A stretch of 64,000 bases of DNA from Stenomitos rutilans HA7619-LM2 (GTDB lineage: Bacteria; Cyanobacteriota; Cyanobacteriia; Leptolyngbyales; Leptolyngbyaceae). Location: positions 1 through 64,000 of the forward strand of contig JAHHIE010000028.1 of NCBI GenBank assembly GCA_019358945.1, written 5' to 3'. The notes under the pieces were generated by a model. It was not told the DNA's origin and searched no databases. It was given only the letters and a program-made list of their open reading frames with translations. Shown in pieces: positions 53,264 through 62,956 of this stretch. Each line of letters starts with the position of its first letter. Position 1 is the first letter of the stretch. The translations under genes were made by a program, and so were the position numbers.

Positions 53264-53267
53264 ATGG

Positions 53268-53340
53268 TCGCAGCGGTGGGAGTCGAACCCACATATCCTC
53301 GGTTATGAGCCGAGTACCTTAGCCGTTAGGTGACACTGCA
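53268..53340 (-). tRNA. tRNA-Met (CAU), second copy
   Basis: Anticodon loop CTCATAA with stem CTCGG/CCGAG; acceptor TGCAGTG/CGCTGCG; encoded CCA. Confidence 0.88.
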
Positions 53341-53348
53341 ATGGTTGG

Positions 53349-53420
53349 ACTCCAGGGAGAGAATCGAACTCTCGCTAGTTGGTTTTGCAGACCAACGCCT
53401 TCCCATTTGGCATCCTGGAG
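53349..53420 (-). tRNA. tRNA-Cys (GCA)
   Basis: Anticodon loop CTGCAAA; acceptor CTCCAGG/CCTGGAG; discriminator U and encoded CCA. Confidence 0.9.
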
Positions 53421-53545
53421 GTGCGACCTGGAGATTTGGTGGAGATGCGGGGAATTGTAGGCTTTGCCTTCCCGCAGGGTATCCCAATCCTGCAGCCGTC
53501 CGTTTGTTGGTTTCGGAGCAGGTGATGCCAATCCACCCCCACGAG
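53421..53545 (-). other. Structured spacer inside the tRNA array
   Basis: GGTGGA/TCCACC closes a stretch of about 95 bases with further GC-rich hairpins (CTGCAGG/CCCTGCGG). No tRNA fold is recognisable. Possibly a decayed tRNA or another ncRNA. Confidence 0.35.
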
Positions 53546-53619
53546 CGAGGATGACAGGGTTTGAACCTGTGGCTTCCTGCCTCGGAAACAGGCGCTCTGT
53601 CCGTCTGAGCTACATCCTC
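53546..53619 (-). tRNA. tRNA-Arg (CCG)
   Basis: Anticodon loop TTCCGAG; acceptor GAGGATG/CATCCTC; discriminator G. Confidence 0.88.
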
Positions 53620-53625
53620 ATATGG

Positions 53626-53699
53626 GAGCCGTGACGGGAGTTGCACCCGCTTCTTTCTGGCTGAGAACCAGAGCGACTTCTCTAGTCGTCCACACGGCT
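53626..53699 (-). tRNA. tRNA-Glu (CUC)
   Basis: Anticodon loop TTCTCAG; acceptor AGCCGTG/CACGGCT; T-loop TGCAACT; encoded CCA. A second Glu isoacceptor. Confidence 0.85.
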
Positions 53700-53702
53700 A
53701 TA

Positions 53703-53778
53703 CGGGGGAAATGGGATTTGAACCCACGATCTTTCGCTCGACAGGCGACTGCTTTAGACCGGGCTAAGCTACACCCCC
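53703..53778 (-). tRNA. tRNA-Asp (GUC)
   Basis: Anticodon loop CTGTCGA; acceptor GGGGGTG/TTCCCCC with one mismatch. First tRNA of the array, counting from the promoter. Confidence 0.87.
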
Positions 53779-53827
53779 AAGGTGGCAATTCAGTTTTCAA
53801 GGTTCAGGTTGCTGTTTTCAGCAGGAA

Positions 53828-54019
53828 TTAGAGTAAGCAACGCCGTTCCAGGTAATAGGTTTGCTGAAGTTGGCGGATTGCTTGCGTGTGTTGATTGAGA
53901 GATAAATTTCCCTGATTCGATGGATCTTGAAGTGGCTTGGCAGTGCCAGGACATGGAGTCTTTAAGAACTTTAAGCGCTTCAAGAGGTAACTGTTTTGAG
54001 TAAGGGAGTGAGTGTTCAT
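53828..54019 (-). CDS. Candidate 63-aa leader protein of the tRNA array
   Basis: MNTHSLTQNSYLLKRLKFLK and about 40 more residues, with GAGGAG nine bases before the ATG. It is the only ORF between the array promoter (54048-54097) and the first tRNA. Basic, no recognised domain. It could be a small protein, a translated leader coupling ribosome state to array expression, or chance. Confidence 0.4.
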   Translation of the reverse strand: MNTHSLTQNSYLLKRLKFLKTPCPGTAKPLQDPSNQGNLSLNQHTQAIRQLQQTYYLERRCLL

Positions 54020-54047
54020 TGGCTTGGCTCCTCTGTGTCTCATCTCA

Positions 54048-54097
54048 TACTACAAACATAATACAAAATACTACAAGGTGTCAAGAGCGTACTACAA
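54048..54097 (-). promoter_or_regulatory. tRNA-array promoter with three TTGTAGTA operators
   Basis: Minus strand: TTGTAGTA at 54090-54097, 54069-54076 and 54048-54055, each 21 bases apart (two helical turns). TTGACA (54079-54084) lies between the first and second, TATTAT (54058-54063) between the second and third. This is the layout of a tightly regulated promoter. Confidence 0.72.
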
Positions 54098-54197
54098 CTT
54101 TTTTTGAAGATTGGTGAGCACAAGGGTAGAAGCATTGAGTGAGCAGCTTTAAATGGGTGCTGAGAAGACTTTTTATTCATTACTCAGCACTAACCAC

Positions 54198-54728
54198 TTA
54201 GCTCTCTACAGTGTCATGTTCTTTCCAGAACAGTTCTGCAAATGCGATCGCAGGATGAATAGGTGCTTTCGGTTTCGTTTTCAGAACCATTCCGGTTGCA
54301 TGTAAAAGGCGATCGCCCTTAGCTGAATTGCACTTCTCGCATGCAGCCACCACGTTGTCCCAGGTATGGGTTCCACCTTTCGAGCGAGGAATGACGTGAT
54401 CCAGCGTTAGATGCTTGGTGCTGCCGCAGTACTGACAGGTGTGGTTGTCTCGGCGAAAGACTTCCCGCCGATTGACGGGAGGAACTTTCCAGTGCCGCTC
54501 TGGATTGCCGCTCGTCAACCGGATGTGACCTGAAATTTGTAGTACGACGCTGGGCGATCGTACTTCCCATTGCTGGGTGCTGCTAAACTCCAGGGTCTCT
54601 GCCTGTCCGGTCACCAGGAGCACGATCGCCCGTTTAAGGTTGATGCGTGCCAGGGGCAGGTAGTTCTTAGAGAACACCACAACCTGGTTCTGAAGTATGG
54701 GAATTTTCTGTCGCTGCTCGGTTTGCAT
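54198..54728 (-). CDS. HNH endonuclease family protein
   Basis: A 176-aa protein. The N-terminal part (VVVFSKNYLPLARINLKRAIVLLVTGQAETLEF) and the C-terminal HNH domain (VFRRDNHTCQYCGSTKHLTLDHVIPRSKGGTHTWDNVVAACEKCNSAKGDR) are typical of a family common in cyanobacteria. Zinc-binding CxxC pairs and the DHVIPRS-N core are intact. ATG at 54728 has GAGGAG upstream; the frame extends to 54866 but without family sequence. It lies upstream of the tRNA array and under a TTGTAGTA-type promoter. It may have moved the array, or may nick nucleic acid in the same response. Confidence 0.88.
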   Translation of the reverse strand: MQTEQRQKIPILQNQVVVFSKNYLPLARINLKRAIVLLVTGQAETLEFSSTQQWEVRSPSVVLQISGHIRLTSGNPERHWKVPPVNRREVFRRDNHTCQYCGSTKHLTLDHVIPRSKGGTHTWDNVVAACEKCNSAKGDRLLHATGMVLKTKPKAPIHPAIAFAELFWKEHDTVES

Positions 54729-55025
54729 TGGTTTTCTCCTCAAAAAATAACCCCCACTCCTGGTGATCAGAGGCGGGGGATGGGAAGTTGATATGGGTTT
54801 CCCTATGTCGGTGTCAGGATTGCCCTGCACCTCCCGCTGCTCGTCACTTGAGCCGGATTGAGCCACCCGGTGACTGTGCGATCAATGCCTTCGCTGACGG
54901 ATTTGCCGCCATTAAACCGATACGCTCCCTCAAACGCACACAGCGCCGCTGCTCTGCCCAAACTGTGTTGGAGTCGAACATGGACGCTGCTCAAGGTGGC
55001 GAGAAGAATACGTATCATGGAAGGC
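54729..55025 (-). other. HNH leader region
   Basis: A long, GC-rich leader of the HNH gene. Contains a GC hairpin CCCCC...GGGGG (54749-54778) just before the Shine-Dalgarno and a GTCAC/GTGAC stem near 54850. An overlapping 71-aa ORF (54803-55018) lacks a Shine-Dalgarno. Probably a structured 5' UTR. Confidence 0.4.
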
Positions 55026-55075
55026 TGTAGTATTCGTATTACAAGTCTGGATACCTTTATACTACACTTGTAGTA
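55026..55075 (-). promoter_or_regulatory. HNH promoter region with TTGTAGTA dyads
   Basis: TACTACACTTGTAGTA (55060-55075) is a perfect dyad of the TTGTAGTA box, and TGTAGTATTCGTATTACA (55026-55043) a second, imperfect one. They match the boxes at the tRNA-array and kptA promoters. Confidence 0.65.
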
Positions 55076-55278
55076 TTAGATTGTCTACCCTGGATTGAAA
55101 TCTGAGATGTTTGGTTATGGATACACGCACAAGCAGATTCAGATTGAAGAATCTCCAGAGCATGCTGAAAGTCAGGACGGGTTTGCTGCAAGTTCTGCGG
55201 TAATAGATGTTTCTGAAGTGATACGTAAGGGTGCGATCGATTGGCTTACGCTCATTCAGCCACGCCTCTCAAAACACT

Positions 55279-55322
55279 GCCTGCTTCCTCTCGCGGTCAA
55301 AGGCGTTGAGAGAAAGCAGGCA
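55279..55322. terminator. Hairpin upstream-adjacent to the cyclophilin 3' end
   Basis: GCCTGCTT-CTCTC pairs with GAGAG-AAGCAGGC, a stem of about 13 bp. It can terminate the minus-strand cyclophilin gene. The 76-aa plus-strand ORF that overlaps it (55095-55325) is considered chance. Confidence 0.6.
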
Positions 55323-55348
55323 TAAACCATCAGGCTAAAGCGCGATCG

Positions 55349-55768
55349 CTACTTTTCAATCTTCACCGAAAGAATCTTATCGCCCTTCCGAATGGCATTT
55401 ACCACATCCATATCTTGAGTGCGCCCAAAGGTGGTATGCACGCCATCTAGGTGGGGTTGCGGCGAATGGCAGATGAAGAATTGACTACCACCCGTATTTG
55501 GCCCCGCATGAGCCATTGATAGAGTGCCAGCGAGGTGCTTGTTGTGGTTCAGTTCATCCTTGATTTTGTAGCCTGGACCGCCTGTGCCAGTGCCGAGTGG
55601 GCAGCCTCCCTGCACCATAAAGTCAGGAATCACGCGATGGAAGGCAAGCCCATCGTAGAACCCTTTCTCAGACAGATCGACAAAGTTTTTGACGGTGTTT
55701 GGCGCATCAGCGTCAAATAAATCGAGGTTGATGGTACCCTTATTGGTTTCCATGATGGCGCGGGTCAT
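55349..55768 (-). CDS. Cyclophilin-type peptidyl-prolyl cis-trans isomerase
   Basis: A 139-aa minimal cyclophilin: [44 protein letters not shown] and [35 protein letters not shown] contain the catalytic Arg (FHRV), Phe/Met (FMVQGG), Gln-Phe-Phe (GSQFFI) and His residues; the usual drug-binding Trp is His (PHLDG). No signal peptide, so it acts in the cytosol on proline bonds during folding. Monocistronic. Confidence 0.95.
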   Translation of the reverse strand: MTRAIMETNKGTINLDLFDADAPNTVKNFVDLSEKGFYDGLAFHRVIPDFMVQGGCPLGTGTGGPGYKIKDELNHNKHLAGTLSMAHAGPNTGGSQFFICHSPQPHLDGVHTTFGRTQDMDVVNAIRKGDKILSVKIEK

Positions 55769-56129
55769 GAGGTCTCCTTGCTCCAGCGTTCAACGACTGG
55801 TGAAAATGCCTTTAGATCCTAACGCTCAGAAAGACGTTGCAAGCTTCAGATCAAAATTTTTCATAGATTGCAGATTGGGTAGATCGCTGGCTGGCTGAGA
55901 ACATCTGCATTGGGTGCTGCACTCTGATTGACTGACAAAACGCCTGAAACCCGTGCAACCACTTCGGTTGGGCACAGCCGTTCCAGCACACCAGAGGAGT
56001 GTTAGCGTAACCTAACTAAAGCAAGCTTGACGTCAGGGTTCACGCCGTTCATCCAACCGATGACAAAGGATCTATCACTCAAGCAGGGGCTGAACACAAT
56101 CGACGCGGCTTTACAGGCGATCTCATATT
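55769..56129. other. Spacer between cyclophilin and TspO genes
   Basis: 360 bases, including 'tggctggctgag' and a CCAACCACTTCGGTTGG stem (CCAACCGAAGTGG region near 55960). No gene supported. Confidence 0.35.
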
Positions 56130-56603
56130 TCAAGCAGACTCAGGATTGAGCTTCGCCATTTCCCAGGTGGTATACGTGCCGATCGGGCTCCAAATTAAGT
56201 AAGGCACCAGCAGCAGTGCGGCCCAACCTGAAAGCGGCCAAACGACAAATGCCAAAATGAGCCCAATCACAACCCCAATGCCACCCACGATCGTACCTGC
56301 ATTCAGGCTGCGTAACCAGAGCGTCACTGGGGAATAGAGGACGATCGCCAGTTCCAGTAGTGCATAAGTGCCCATGAGTAGCCAGGTCTTGCTGCTGCCA
56401 GGATCGCGCTCCCAAACAATGTACGCTGACCAGGCTCCACAGATGAGCACAACTGTCCAAATAACAGGAATCAGGGCTTCAAACGTGAGCCAACGCGGGC
56501 GTTGCAATCGAGCAAACCACTTCACATCTCGCGGTCGCAGAATGCCACTGACAAACGCGATTAAAAAAGCGACCCCTCCAATCACCATCCAGGATTTAAT
56601 CAT
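56130..56603 (-). CDS. TspO/MBR family protein
   Basis: A 157-aa, five-helix membrane protein. RPRWLTFEALIPVIWTVVLICGAWSAYIVWE matches the P-x-W-x-x-P/x-x-x-W helix-I/II region of TspO, and the C-terminal WPLSGWAALLLVPYLIWSPIGTYTTWEMAKLN the fifth helix with its W-x-x-x-x-x-x-x-N ending. TspO proteins bind tetrapyrroles and affect stress responses. The track start at 56660 is extended; MIKSWMVIGG at 56603 is more natural. Confidence 0.82.
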   Translation of the reverse strand: MIKSWMVIGGVAFLIAFVSGILRPRDVKWFARLQRPRWLTFEALIPVIWTVVLICGAWSAYIVWERDPGSSKTWLLMGTYALLELAIVLYSPVTLWLRSLNAGTIVGGIGVVIGLILAFVVWPLSGWAALLLVPYLIWSPIGTYTTWEMAKLNPESA

Positions 56604-56716
56604 TCTTCTATAGACTCCACAGCAATAATCTTGCTCTCGTGGCAAGACAGATGCACTCATTATGCTGGGACGACAGCGAACTTTAATCCATCGTTGGAGC
56701 GATCGTGAGTCAGCCC

Positions 56717-57193
56717 TTATCGAGCGTTACAATACTGGTTCACTTTTTGCACCAGTGGACTCTCACGCTCCTGCGTTTCGATGAACGATCGATTGACCTG
56801 ACTCACAATTTGAAAGTTGTCTGTAGGAGCCGTAACCACTGCACTGCTTGCCCGACTGATATCGCGGTAGAGCTGAACAAACTGTGATTGAAACACTTGC
56901 ACTTGGGGGTCAGAAAAGTCTGTAAATGCGAGTCGATCGGCATAGCCCTCAAGCTGAATTGCCGTCTTCATAAGACGATGATTGTCTTCAGCCATCGTCA
57001 GACCTAAAGCGTCTGGTTGAGCATCAGCCGCCTGATTGACGATCGCAACTAGGCGATTACATTGAGACACTTTACTTTCGTTGTAGTGGGTGACTGCTAC
57101 GGTTGAAAAGCAGACGCCTGCAAGCGCAACCGCGTACTGCCGCGTAAAAAAAGTGGGTTGCCGCTTCGATTGAGTGGCGCGCCGCTCACGCAT
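56717..57193 (-). CDS. Hypothetical membrane-anchored protein, 158 aa
   Basis: MRERRATQSKRQPTFFTRQYAVALAGVCFSTVAV is a basic start plus one hydrophobic anchor. The rest is a helical periplasmic domain with two cysteines (VSQCNRLVAIVN near the anchor and NQYCNAR at the C-terminus), likely disulfide-bonded. The pattern CNRL...N-Q-Y-C is seen in cyanobacterial hypothetical proteins. The upstream 30 residues of the track ORF are not convincing. Function unknown. Confidence 0.65.
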   Translation of the reverse strand: MRERRATQSKRQPTFFTRQYAVALAGVCFSTVAVTHYNESKVSQCNRLVAIVNQAADAQPDALGLTMAEDNHRLMKTAIQLEGYADRLAFTDFSDPQVQVFQSQFVQLYRDISRASSAVVTAPTDNFQIVSQVNRSFIETQERESPLVQKVNQYCNAR

Positions 57194-57360
57194 GACGGTT
57201 TTCACTAAGCTGCTCCAGTAAAGTGTAGTTGTGCTGGGCGTGAAAAGCCGTATTTGCCGGGGGCAACAGCGAATACAGCTCAAGTCTCACACAACACCAT
57301 ACGTTCTAGCAACTTAGAATCCGTATAATCCGTAAGAAAGCGATGAGGTTGCCGTAAAGT

Positions 57361-58623
57361 TTAGCCAAAAATACTGCCAAAGAACTCGATCGCCTCTTTC
57401 AATGAGGCAATAAACACATCGATCTCTTCGTGCGTATTGTAAAAGTAGAGGCTTGCCCGCGCCGTAGACTGAGCGCCCATATACCGATGGAGCGGTTGGG
57501 TGCAGTGATGTCCTGCCCGAATCGCTACACCTGCTTGATCCAGAATGGTAGACAGGTCGTGAGGATGCACCTCTCCTGCTGTAAATGCCGCTAAGGCTGC
57601 TCGTCCACTACCATCTGCTTTTGGTTTAGGTCCGTACAGCCTTAATTCAGGAATTTGTTGAAGCTGTTGGAACAGGTAGTTAGTTAGTTCTTCTTCATAA
57701 GCGTGAATGGTATCCATGCCGATCGCGCTTAAGTAATCCACCGCTGCACCCAGCGCGATCGCCTCTGCAATAGCAGGCGTACCCGCTTCAAATTTGTGGG
57801 GCAAATCCGCATAGGTCGAGTGATCCAAAAACACATCGGCAATCATCTCGCCACCACCCAGGAAGGGAGGCATCGATCGCAGTAACGCTAACTTGCCGTA
57901 AAGAAAGCCGATCCCCGTGGCGGCACACATCTTATGTCCAGAAGCGACAAGCCAATCGCAATCAATGGCCTGTACGTCGATCGACATGTGAGGGACACTC
58001 TGGCAGGCGTCGATCAAGACTTTCGCACCATGCTGGTGAGCGATCGTGCAAATCTCCTTCACAGGATTAATGCAGCCCAGCGTGTTGGATACATGCACCA
58101 CCGAAATCAGCTTCGTTTTGTCTGACAGCAGCGACTTGAAGTGGTCTAGATCAAACTCTTCAGTTTCAGTTAGCTCGACAAACTTCAGCACTGCCCCTGT
58201 TCGTTGCGCCAGCAGTTGCCAAGGAATCAGGTTACTGTGGTGTTCCATCACCGAGAGGATAATTTCATCGCCCCGTTGCAGGCTGGTATTGCCCCACGCA
58301 TAGGCAACCAGGTTAATCGCCTCACTGGCATTGCGGGTGTAAACAATTTCTTGCCGTGATGCTGCATTCACGAAGGCTGCAACCTTGTCCCGTGCCCCTT
58401 CGTAGGCATCCGTTGCCCGTGAACTCAGAGTATGCACACCCCGATGCACGTTAGCGTTGTCGTGCTCGTAGTAGTGGCGCAAGGCATCCAGAACGGCGAT
58501 CGGCTTTTGTGAGGTTGCTGCATTATCCAAATACACCAACGGCTTGTCGTGAATCTGCTGATGCAGGATGGGAAAATCAGCGCGAACTCTGGCAGCGAGG
58601 GGTTTTGTTTGGATGAGGGTCAT
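57361..58623 (-). CDS. sufS: Cysteine desulfurase SufS
   Basis: PLP enzyme that takes sulfur from cysteine for iron-sulfur cluster assembly. The 420-aa, group II desulfurase has the PLP lysine in [17 protein letters not shown], the persulfide cysteine in [16 protein letters not shown] and the N-terminal [27 protein letters not shown]. Last gene of sufBCDS. About 110 bases of purine-rich spacer separate it from sufD, but same-strand order supports co-transcription. Confidence 0.95.
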   Translation of the reverse strand: MTLIQTKPLAARVRADFPILHQQIHDKPLVYLDNAATSQKPIAVLDALRHYYEHDNANVHRGVHTLSSRATDAYEGARDKVAAFVNAASRQEIVYTRNASEAINLVAYAWGNTSLQRGDEIILSVMEHHSNLIPWQLLAQRTGAVLKFVELTETEEFDLDHFKSLLSDKTKLISVVHVSNTLGCINPVKEICTIAHQHGAKVLIDACQSVPHMSIDVQAIDCDWLVASGHKMCAATGIGFLYGKLALLRSMPPFLGGGEMIADVFLDHSTYADLPHKFEAGTPAIAEAIALGAAVDYLSAIGMDTIHAYEEELTNYLFQQLQQIPELRLYGPKPKADGSGRAALAAFTAGEVHPHDLSTILDQAGVAIRAGHHCTQPLHRYMGAQSTARASLYFYNTHEEIDVFIASLKEAIEFFGSIFG

Positions 58624-58732
58624 GGCGGGAGGAAATGAGGGGCAGGGGGAGCGGAGGGGGCAAGGGGAAGCGGAGGAAATAAGAGAAGGGCCTTGAGTTG
58701 ATTCTGGCTCCTGACTCCTGACTTCTGAATCT

Positions 58733-60100
58733 TCAGGCTTGCTGAGTACGGACGATCGCCGCCAACTTCTCTCTCAGCGACGCAACGGGAATTTCACGAA
58801 TGACTTCGTAGGCAAAGGCGTAGGTCAACAGCTTGCGAGCGCTGTCTTCGTCGATGCCGCGACTTTGCAGGTAAAAGACTTCATCGCTGTCAAGCTGGCT
58901 GACGGTTGCACCATGAGTACATTTCACGTTATCAGCCGTGATCTCAAGCTGAGGTTTGGTGTCTACCCGTGCTTTGGGCGACAGCAACAGGTTGCTGCTA
59001 AGTTGCTTTGCGTCGGTAAGCTGAGCCGCTTTGGGCACGAAGACTTTACCGTTAAAGACGGCGTGGGCACGATCGTCCACAATGCACTTATGAATCTGAT
59101 TACTGCTGCCGTGGGGATGGCTGTAGGCGATCGTGCTATGCGTATCCGCCACCTGTTCACCATCAATGATGGTCAAGCCATTCAGCGTTGTTTCAGTCTG
59201 CTCTCCGGTGTGATAAACCTCCAAGTTGTGACGCGAAAGCTTCGCACCAAGACTCACTGCATTACAGGTATAACGAGAATCCTGCGCCTGCGAAACGGCT
59301 GTCTTACCGATATGAAAGGCGGTATCGCTGTCGTGCTGAATGCGCGTATGGTTCACTTCAGCATTAGCATCCAGCCAGATTTCTGTGACGGGATCGGTAA
59401 AGTAGATGCCGTCATAGATCGCGACATACGCTTCAACCAGCGTCAGTTGGCTACCCGCTTCGGCCACAACGAGGGTACGAGGATGGTCGATCGTTGGTTG
59501 GGTCGCGGTGGAAACGTAGAGAATTTGGATAGGTGAGGCGATCGCTTGATTTTTTTCAACCCAAACGAGCGCACCATCCGTCAAACTCGCTGTATTCAGT
59601 GCCGTGAAAGTTTCCTCCGCGCCTTGCTGCTGTGCTAAGTAGGTTGGCAGGTTGCTGAGGAGTGTGGCACCAGCCGCGAGACTCGTGACAATCACGCCAT
59701 CGGGTAAGTCATCTACAGCCGATAACGCCGGATCGTACTGTCCATTTACAAAAACGAGACGACTGCTGGCCGCTTCTGGCAGGATGAACGGTTGAATCGC
59801 TTCAAACCCTAAAGTGGGAGGTTTCTCACTGCTTGGCTGAAAGCGAACCTGCAAGAGACCTGATAAATCTGTAAACCGCCATTCTTCGTCACGGGTAGAC
59901 GGTACCGCGAGTGTTTTGACGCTTGCCGTAGCCCGATCGCGAATCGCCTTTAACCAAGCTGACTCTTCACCTAGGTCCGGGCGTAAGCGCAGCCATTGCT
60001 GGAGGTATTCACCGCGTTGGCGAAGCCTCTCTTCCGGAGAATCGCTCTTAGCTTTACCATTCCCCGTCACGATGTCAGACACAGTAGATTGAATCGTCAT
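58733..60100 (-). CDS. sufD: Fe-S cluster assembly protein SufD
   Basis: Scaffold subunit that with SufB and SufC forms the SufBC2D complex. The 455-aa protein has the right-handed beta-helix core ([56 protein letters not shown]) and the SufBD C-terminal block [39 protein letters not shown]. It overlaps the sufC stop by four bases. Confidence 0.95.
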   Translation of the reverse strand: MTIQSTVSDIVTGNGKAKSDSPEERLRQRGEYLQQWLRLRPDLGEESAWLKAIRDRATASVKTLAVPSTRDEEWRFTDLSGLLQVRFQPSSEKPPTLGFEAIQPFILPEAASSRLVFVNGQYDPALSAVDDLPDGVIVTSLAAGATLLSNLPTYLAQQQGAEETFTALNTASLTDGALVWVEKNQAIASPIQILYVSTATQPTIDHPRTLVVAEAGSQLTLVEAYVAIYDGIYFTDPVTEIWLDANAEVNHTRIQHDSDTAFHIGKTAVSQAQDSRYTCNAVSLGAKLSRHNLEVYHTGEQTETTLNGLTIIDGEQVADTHSTIAYSHPHGSSNQIHKCIVDDRAHAVFNGKVFVPKAAQLTDAKQLSSNLLLSPKARVDTKPQLEITADNVKCTHGATVSQLDSDEVFYLQSRGIDEDSARKLLTYAFAYEVIREIPVASLREKLAAIVRTQQA

Positions 60101-60888
60101 CGTGCGCCGACCTCCGCTGCTTCCTCTTCGCGTACCCAGTCGTAACCACGTGCTTCTAGCTCCAGAGCTAATTCCTTACCGCCTGTGGTGAGAATGCGTC
60201 CACCTTCCATGACGTGAACATAATCGGGCGTGATGTAGTCGAGCAAGCGCTGGTAGTGGGTGATGAGGACGATCGCATTCTCTGTGTTCGCAAGCTGATT
60301 CACCCCGTTCGACACAATCTTGAGCGCATCAATATCTAAACCCGAATCCGTTTCGTCCAGAATGCCAAGCTTCGGTTCCAGCATCGCCATTTGCAGAATT
60401 TCGTTGCGCTTCTTCTCGCCACCCGAAAAACCTTCATTCAGACTGCGGCTGAGAAAGGCAGCATCCATTTTCACGATGTCTAGCTTTTGTCGCACCAAAT
60501 CATCAAAATCAAACGCATCCAGTTCGTCTAAGCCCTGATGTTTGCGTTTGGAATTGTATGCCACTCTTAAAAAGTCAAGATTGCTCACGCCGGAAATTTC
60601 AATGGGGTATTGAAAGGCGAGAAAAATGCCCGATCGTGCCCGTTCTTCTGCTTCTAGATCCAGCAGATTTTCGCCTTGAAAGATGATTTCGCCACCTGTC
60701 ACGGTGTAGTCAGGATGCCCAGCCAGCACTTTAGAAAAAGTACTTTTACCAGAGCCATTCGGCCCCATAATGGCGTGAACTTCACCCGCTTTGATTTCAA
60801 GATTCAGCCCTTTAAGAATCTGAACTCCGTCTACATCGGCAGTCAAATTCCGCACCGACAAAATTACTTCTGCGTTCTCGTTAATCAT
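60097..60888 (-). CDS. sufC: Fe-S cluster assembly ATPase SufC
   Basis: ABC-type ATPase of the Suf machine, soluble. Walker [12 protein letters not shown]-loop LAFQYPIEI, signature [11 protein letters not shown], Walker [13 protein letters not shown] and the switch His [13 protein letters not shown]. The length of 263 aa is normal. It lies 99 bases after sufB and overlaps sufD. Confidence 0.96.
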   Translation of the reverse strand: MINENAEVILSVRNLTADVDGVQILKGLNLEIKAGEVHAIMGPNGSGKSTFSKVLAGHPDYTVTGGEIIFQGENLLDLEAEERARSGIFLAFQYPIEISGVSNLDFLRVAYNSKRKHQGLDELDAFDFDDLVRQKLDIVKMDAAFLSRSLNEGFSGGEKKRNEILQMAMLEPKLGILDETDSGLDIDALKIVSNGVNQLANTENAIVLITHYQRLLDYITPDYVHVMEGGRILTTGGKELALELEARGYDWVREEEAAEVGAR

Positions 60889-60987
60889 CCTTGACCTCTA
60901 AAAGATTAGCGGTTAGTCCCCAGCAATCAGCCAGCAGGAGAACGCTTTTGAAACTAACAACTATCAACCAACTGCTCAAACCTGAAC

Positions 60988-62424
60988 TTAGCCAACACTG
61001 CCTTCGAGTTTGAGGCTGAGGAGCCGATCGGCTTCCACCGCAAACTCCATTGGCAACTGGTTAAACACATCCTTACAGAAACCACTAATCATCATAGAGA
61101 TGGCATCTTCGGCGGAAATACCGCGCTGGGAGAAGTAGAAGAGCTGATCTTCGCCAATCTTCGACGTTGACGCTTCGTGTTCCACTTTGCCTTTGTTGTT
61201 TTGCACCTGAATGTAGGGGAAGGTATTCGCCTGAGCATTGTCGCCAATCAACATCGAGTCGCATTGAGAATAGTTCCGCGCGCCCGTTGCTTTGGGTCCA
61301 ATTTTGACCAAGCCGCGATAGCTGTTCTTCGACTGTCCTGCCGAGATGCCTTTAGAAATGATTGTGCTGCGGGTGTTCTTGCCAATGTGCACCATCTTGG
61401 TGCCCGTATCTGCTTGCTGGTGATGATTGGTCAGCGCGACAGAGTAGAATTCGCCCACTGAGTTGTCGCCAACCAGAACGCAACTGGGATACTTCCAGGT
61501 AATCGCAGAACCTGTCTCTACTTGCGTCCAGGAAATCTTGGAGTTCACGCCCTGGCATAGCCCGCGCTTGGTCACAAAGTTGTAAATGCCGCCTTTACCG
61601 TTGGCATCGCCCGCGTACCAGTTCTGGACGGTGGAGTATTTAATGTCGGCATTATCGAGCGCCACCAATTCCACCACAGCCGCATGAAGCTGATTGGTGT
61701 CGTACATGGGTGCGGTACAGCCTTCGAGGTAGCTGACCGAACTCCCTTCTTCTGCCACAATCAACGTCCGCTCAAACTGACCCGAATCGCCGTTGTTAAT
61801 GCGGAAGTAGGTGGAAAGCTCCATCGGGCATTGAGTGCCTTTGGGAATGTAGACGAAGGAGCCATCGCTAAAGACAGCAGAATTGAGTGCTGCAAAGAAG
61901 TTGTCGCCAACGGGAACGACGCTACCCAGGTATTTTTGCACTAGTTCGGGATACTCTTGCACCGCTTCTGAAATGGAGCAGAAGATCACGCCCTTCTCTG
62001 CCAGCTTTTCTTTAAAGGTGGTGGCGATCGAGATGCTGTCAAAAATGGCATCCACCGCCACATTGCTCAAGCGCTTTTGTTCTGAGAGCGGAATGCCAAG
62101 CTTCTCAAAGGTATCCAGCAGTTCAGGATCGACTTCTTCCAGGCTCTTCTTCTTCTCTTTGACCTTCGGCGCAGAGTAATAGACGATATTCTGGTAGTCG
62201 ATCGCCGGATAGCTCGCATTTTGCCAGTTTGGCTCCGTCATCTTCAACCATTGACGGTACGCCTTCAGCCGAAACTCCAGCATGAACTCTGGCTCTTCTT
62301 TCTTCGCCGAGATCAGCCGCACAACATCTTCGCTCAACCCACGCGGAATCGTATCGGATTCAATGTTGGTGATGAAGCCGTACTTGTAGGGTTGGTTAAC
62401 TAAGTTTTGAACAGTGGGACTCAT
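60988..62424 (-). CDS. sufB: Fe-S cluster assembly scaffold SufB
   Basis: The main scaffold for nascent clusters, 478 aa. Conserved blocks: [97 protein letters not shown] and [34 protein letters not shown]. Cys of EGCTAP and the Glu/His near the C-terminus are cluster-building residues. First of the suf structural genes, only 58 bases after ftrC. Confidence 0.96.
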   Translation of the reverse strand: MSPTVQNLVNQPYKYGFITNIESDTIPRGLSEDVVRLISAKKEEPEFMLEFRLKAYRQWLKMTEPNWQNASYPAIDYQNIVYYSAPKVKEKKKSLEEVDPELLDTFEKLGIPLSEQKRLSNVAVDAIFDSISIATTFKEKLAEKGVIFCSISEAVQEYPELVQKYLGSVVPVGDNFFAALNSAVFSDGSFVYIPKGTQCPMELSTYFRINNGDSGQFERTLIVAEEGSSVSYLEGCTAPMYDTNQLHAAVVELVALDNADIKYSTVQNWYAGDANGKGGIYNFVTKRGLCQGVNSKISWTQVETGSAITWKYPSCVLVGDNSVGEFYSVALTNHHQQADTGTKMVHIGKNTRSTIISKGISAGQSKNSYRGLVKIGPKATGARNYSQCDSMLIGDNAQANTFPYIQVQNNKGKVEHEASTSKIGEDQLFYFSQRGISAEDAISMMISGFCKDVFNQLPMEFAVEADRLLSLKLEGSVG

Positions 62425-62482
62425 TAGTAGTGTTCTCTGGTCTACGGTTAGGACGACGATCGGGACAGAGGGCAGTTAATCA

Positions 62483-62860
62483 TTAGCCGTGATGCTGATT
62501 GGTAGTCGCTCTAATATCATCAAAGGTGATGTCTTGCTGGTCGCCTGCAAAGTCATTATCAGACGTGAGAAACAGCATGCAATGACACTCTTTGCGCTCC
62601 CGCATGGGCACACAGGGACAATTCCAGTAAGCGGCCTCAACTTCAGCCGCTTTATCTTCATAATGACGACAGGGGCATAGCGGCGAACCCAGATCATCTT
62701 TGTGCTTCGCCAATCCTTCAATGACCACCGCTGTCACGCCCGGATCGACACAAAAGTAGGTGCCGGTTCGCTTGGCATACGTAATAGAAAAGTGCCTCAT
62801 CGCTTCGAGGCTTTTATCGGTAGATTGAGCAGGTGCGTTGGATTGAGTCTCTGAGTTCAT
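62483..62860 (-). CDS. ftrC: Ferredoxin-thioredoxin reductase catalytic subunit
   Basis: The [4Fe-4S] subunit that passes electrons from photosynthetic ferredoxin to thioredoxin. The cysteine pattern YFCVDPGV, LCPCRHYEDK, WNCPCVPMRERKECHC provides the redox disulfide and cluster ligands. About 125 aa from MNSETQSNAP (ATG 62860); the track start is 15 bases earlier. It is placed between sufR and sufB behind SufR-type operators, so this Fe-S enzyme may be expressed with its own assembly machine. Confidence 0.94.
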   Translation of the reverse strand: MNSETQSNAPAQSTDKSLEAMRHFSITYAKRTGTYFCVDPGVTAVVIEGLAKHKDDLGSPLCPCRHYEDKAAEVEAAYWNCPCVPMRERKECHCMLFLTSDNDFAGDQQDITFDDIRATTNQHHG

Positions 62861-62902
62861 GAGGCAGCGCGACAAGACAACGGATCGATTCTATAATTAA
62901 AA

Positions 62903-62956
62903 CAACACAGTTGTTGCTTAACTACATTGTAAGATACTTTAGCAACATTGTTGTTG
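62903..62956. promoter_or_regulatory. Two SufR-type operators in the ftrC-sufR intergenic region
   Basis: CAACACAGTTGTTG (62903-62916) and CAACATTGTTGTTG (62943-62956) both fit CAAC-N6-GTTG, the inverted repeat described for cyanobacterial SufR. They are 40 bases apart and between the divergent ftrC-suf and sufR starts. Confidence 0.72.

Noticed and set aside
50048-53831. ORFs of 60-106 aa across the tRNA array (e.g. 53326-53646, 52630-52941)
   Set aside because: They run through tRNA genes on both strands; the apparent protein motifs (SNPTIPT, GFEPTTL-like) are translated tRNA T-arms.
54803-55018. 71-aa minus-strand ORF upstream of the HNH gene
   Set aside because: No Shine-Dalgarno and GC-rich hairpins; better explained as an untranslated leader.
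55095-55325. 76-aa plus-strand ORF
   Set aside because: No Shine-Dalgarno, and it overlaps a strong terminator hairpin; composition suggests chance.
58739-59536. 265-aa plus-strand ORF opposite sufD
   Set aside because: Shadow frame; sufD on the other strand is unambiguous.
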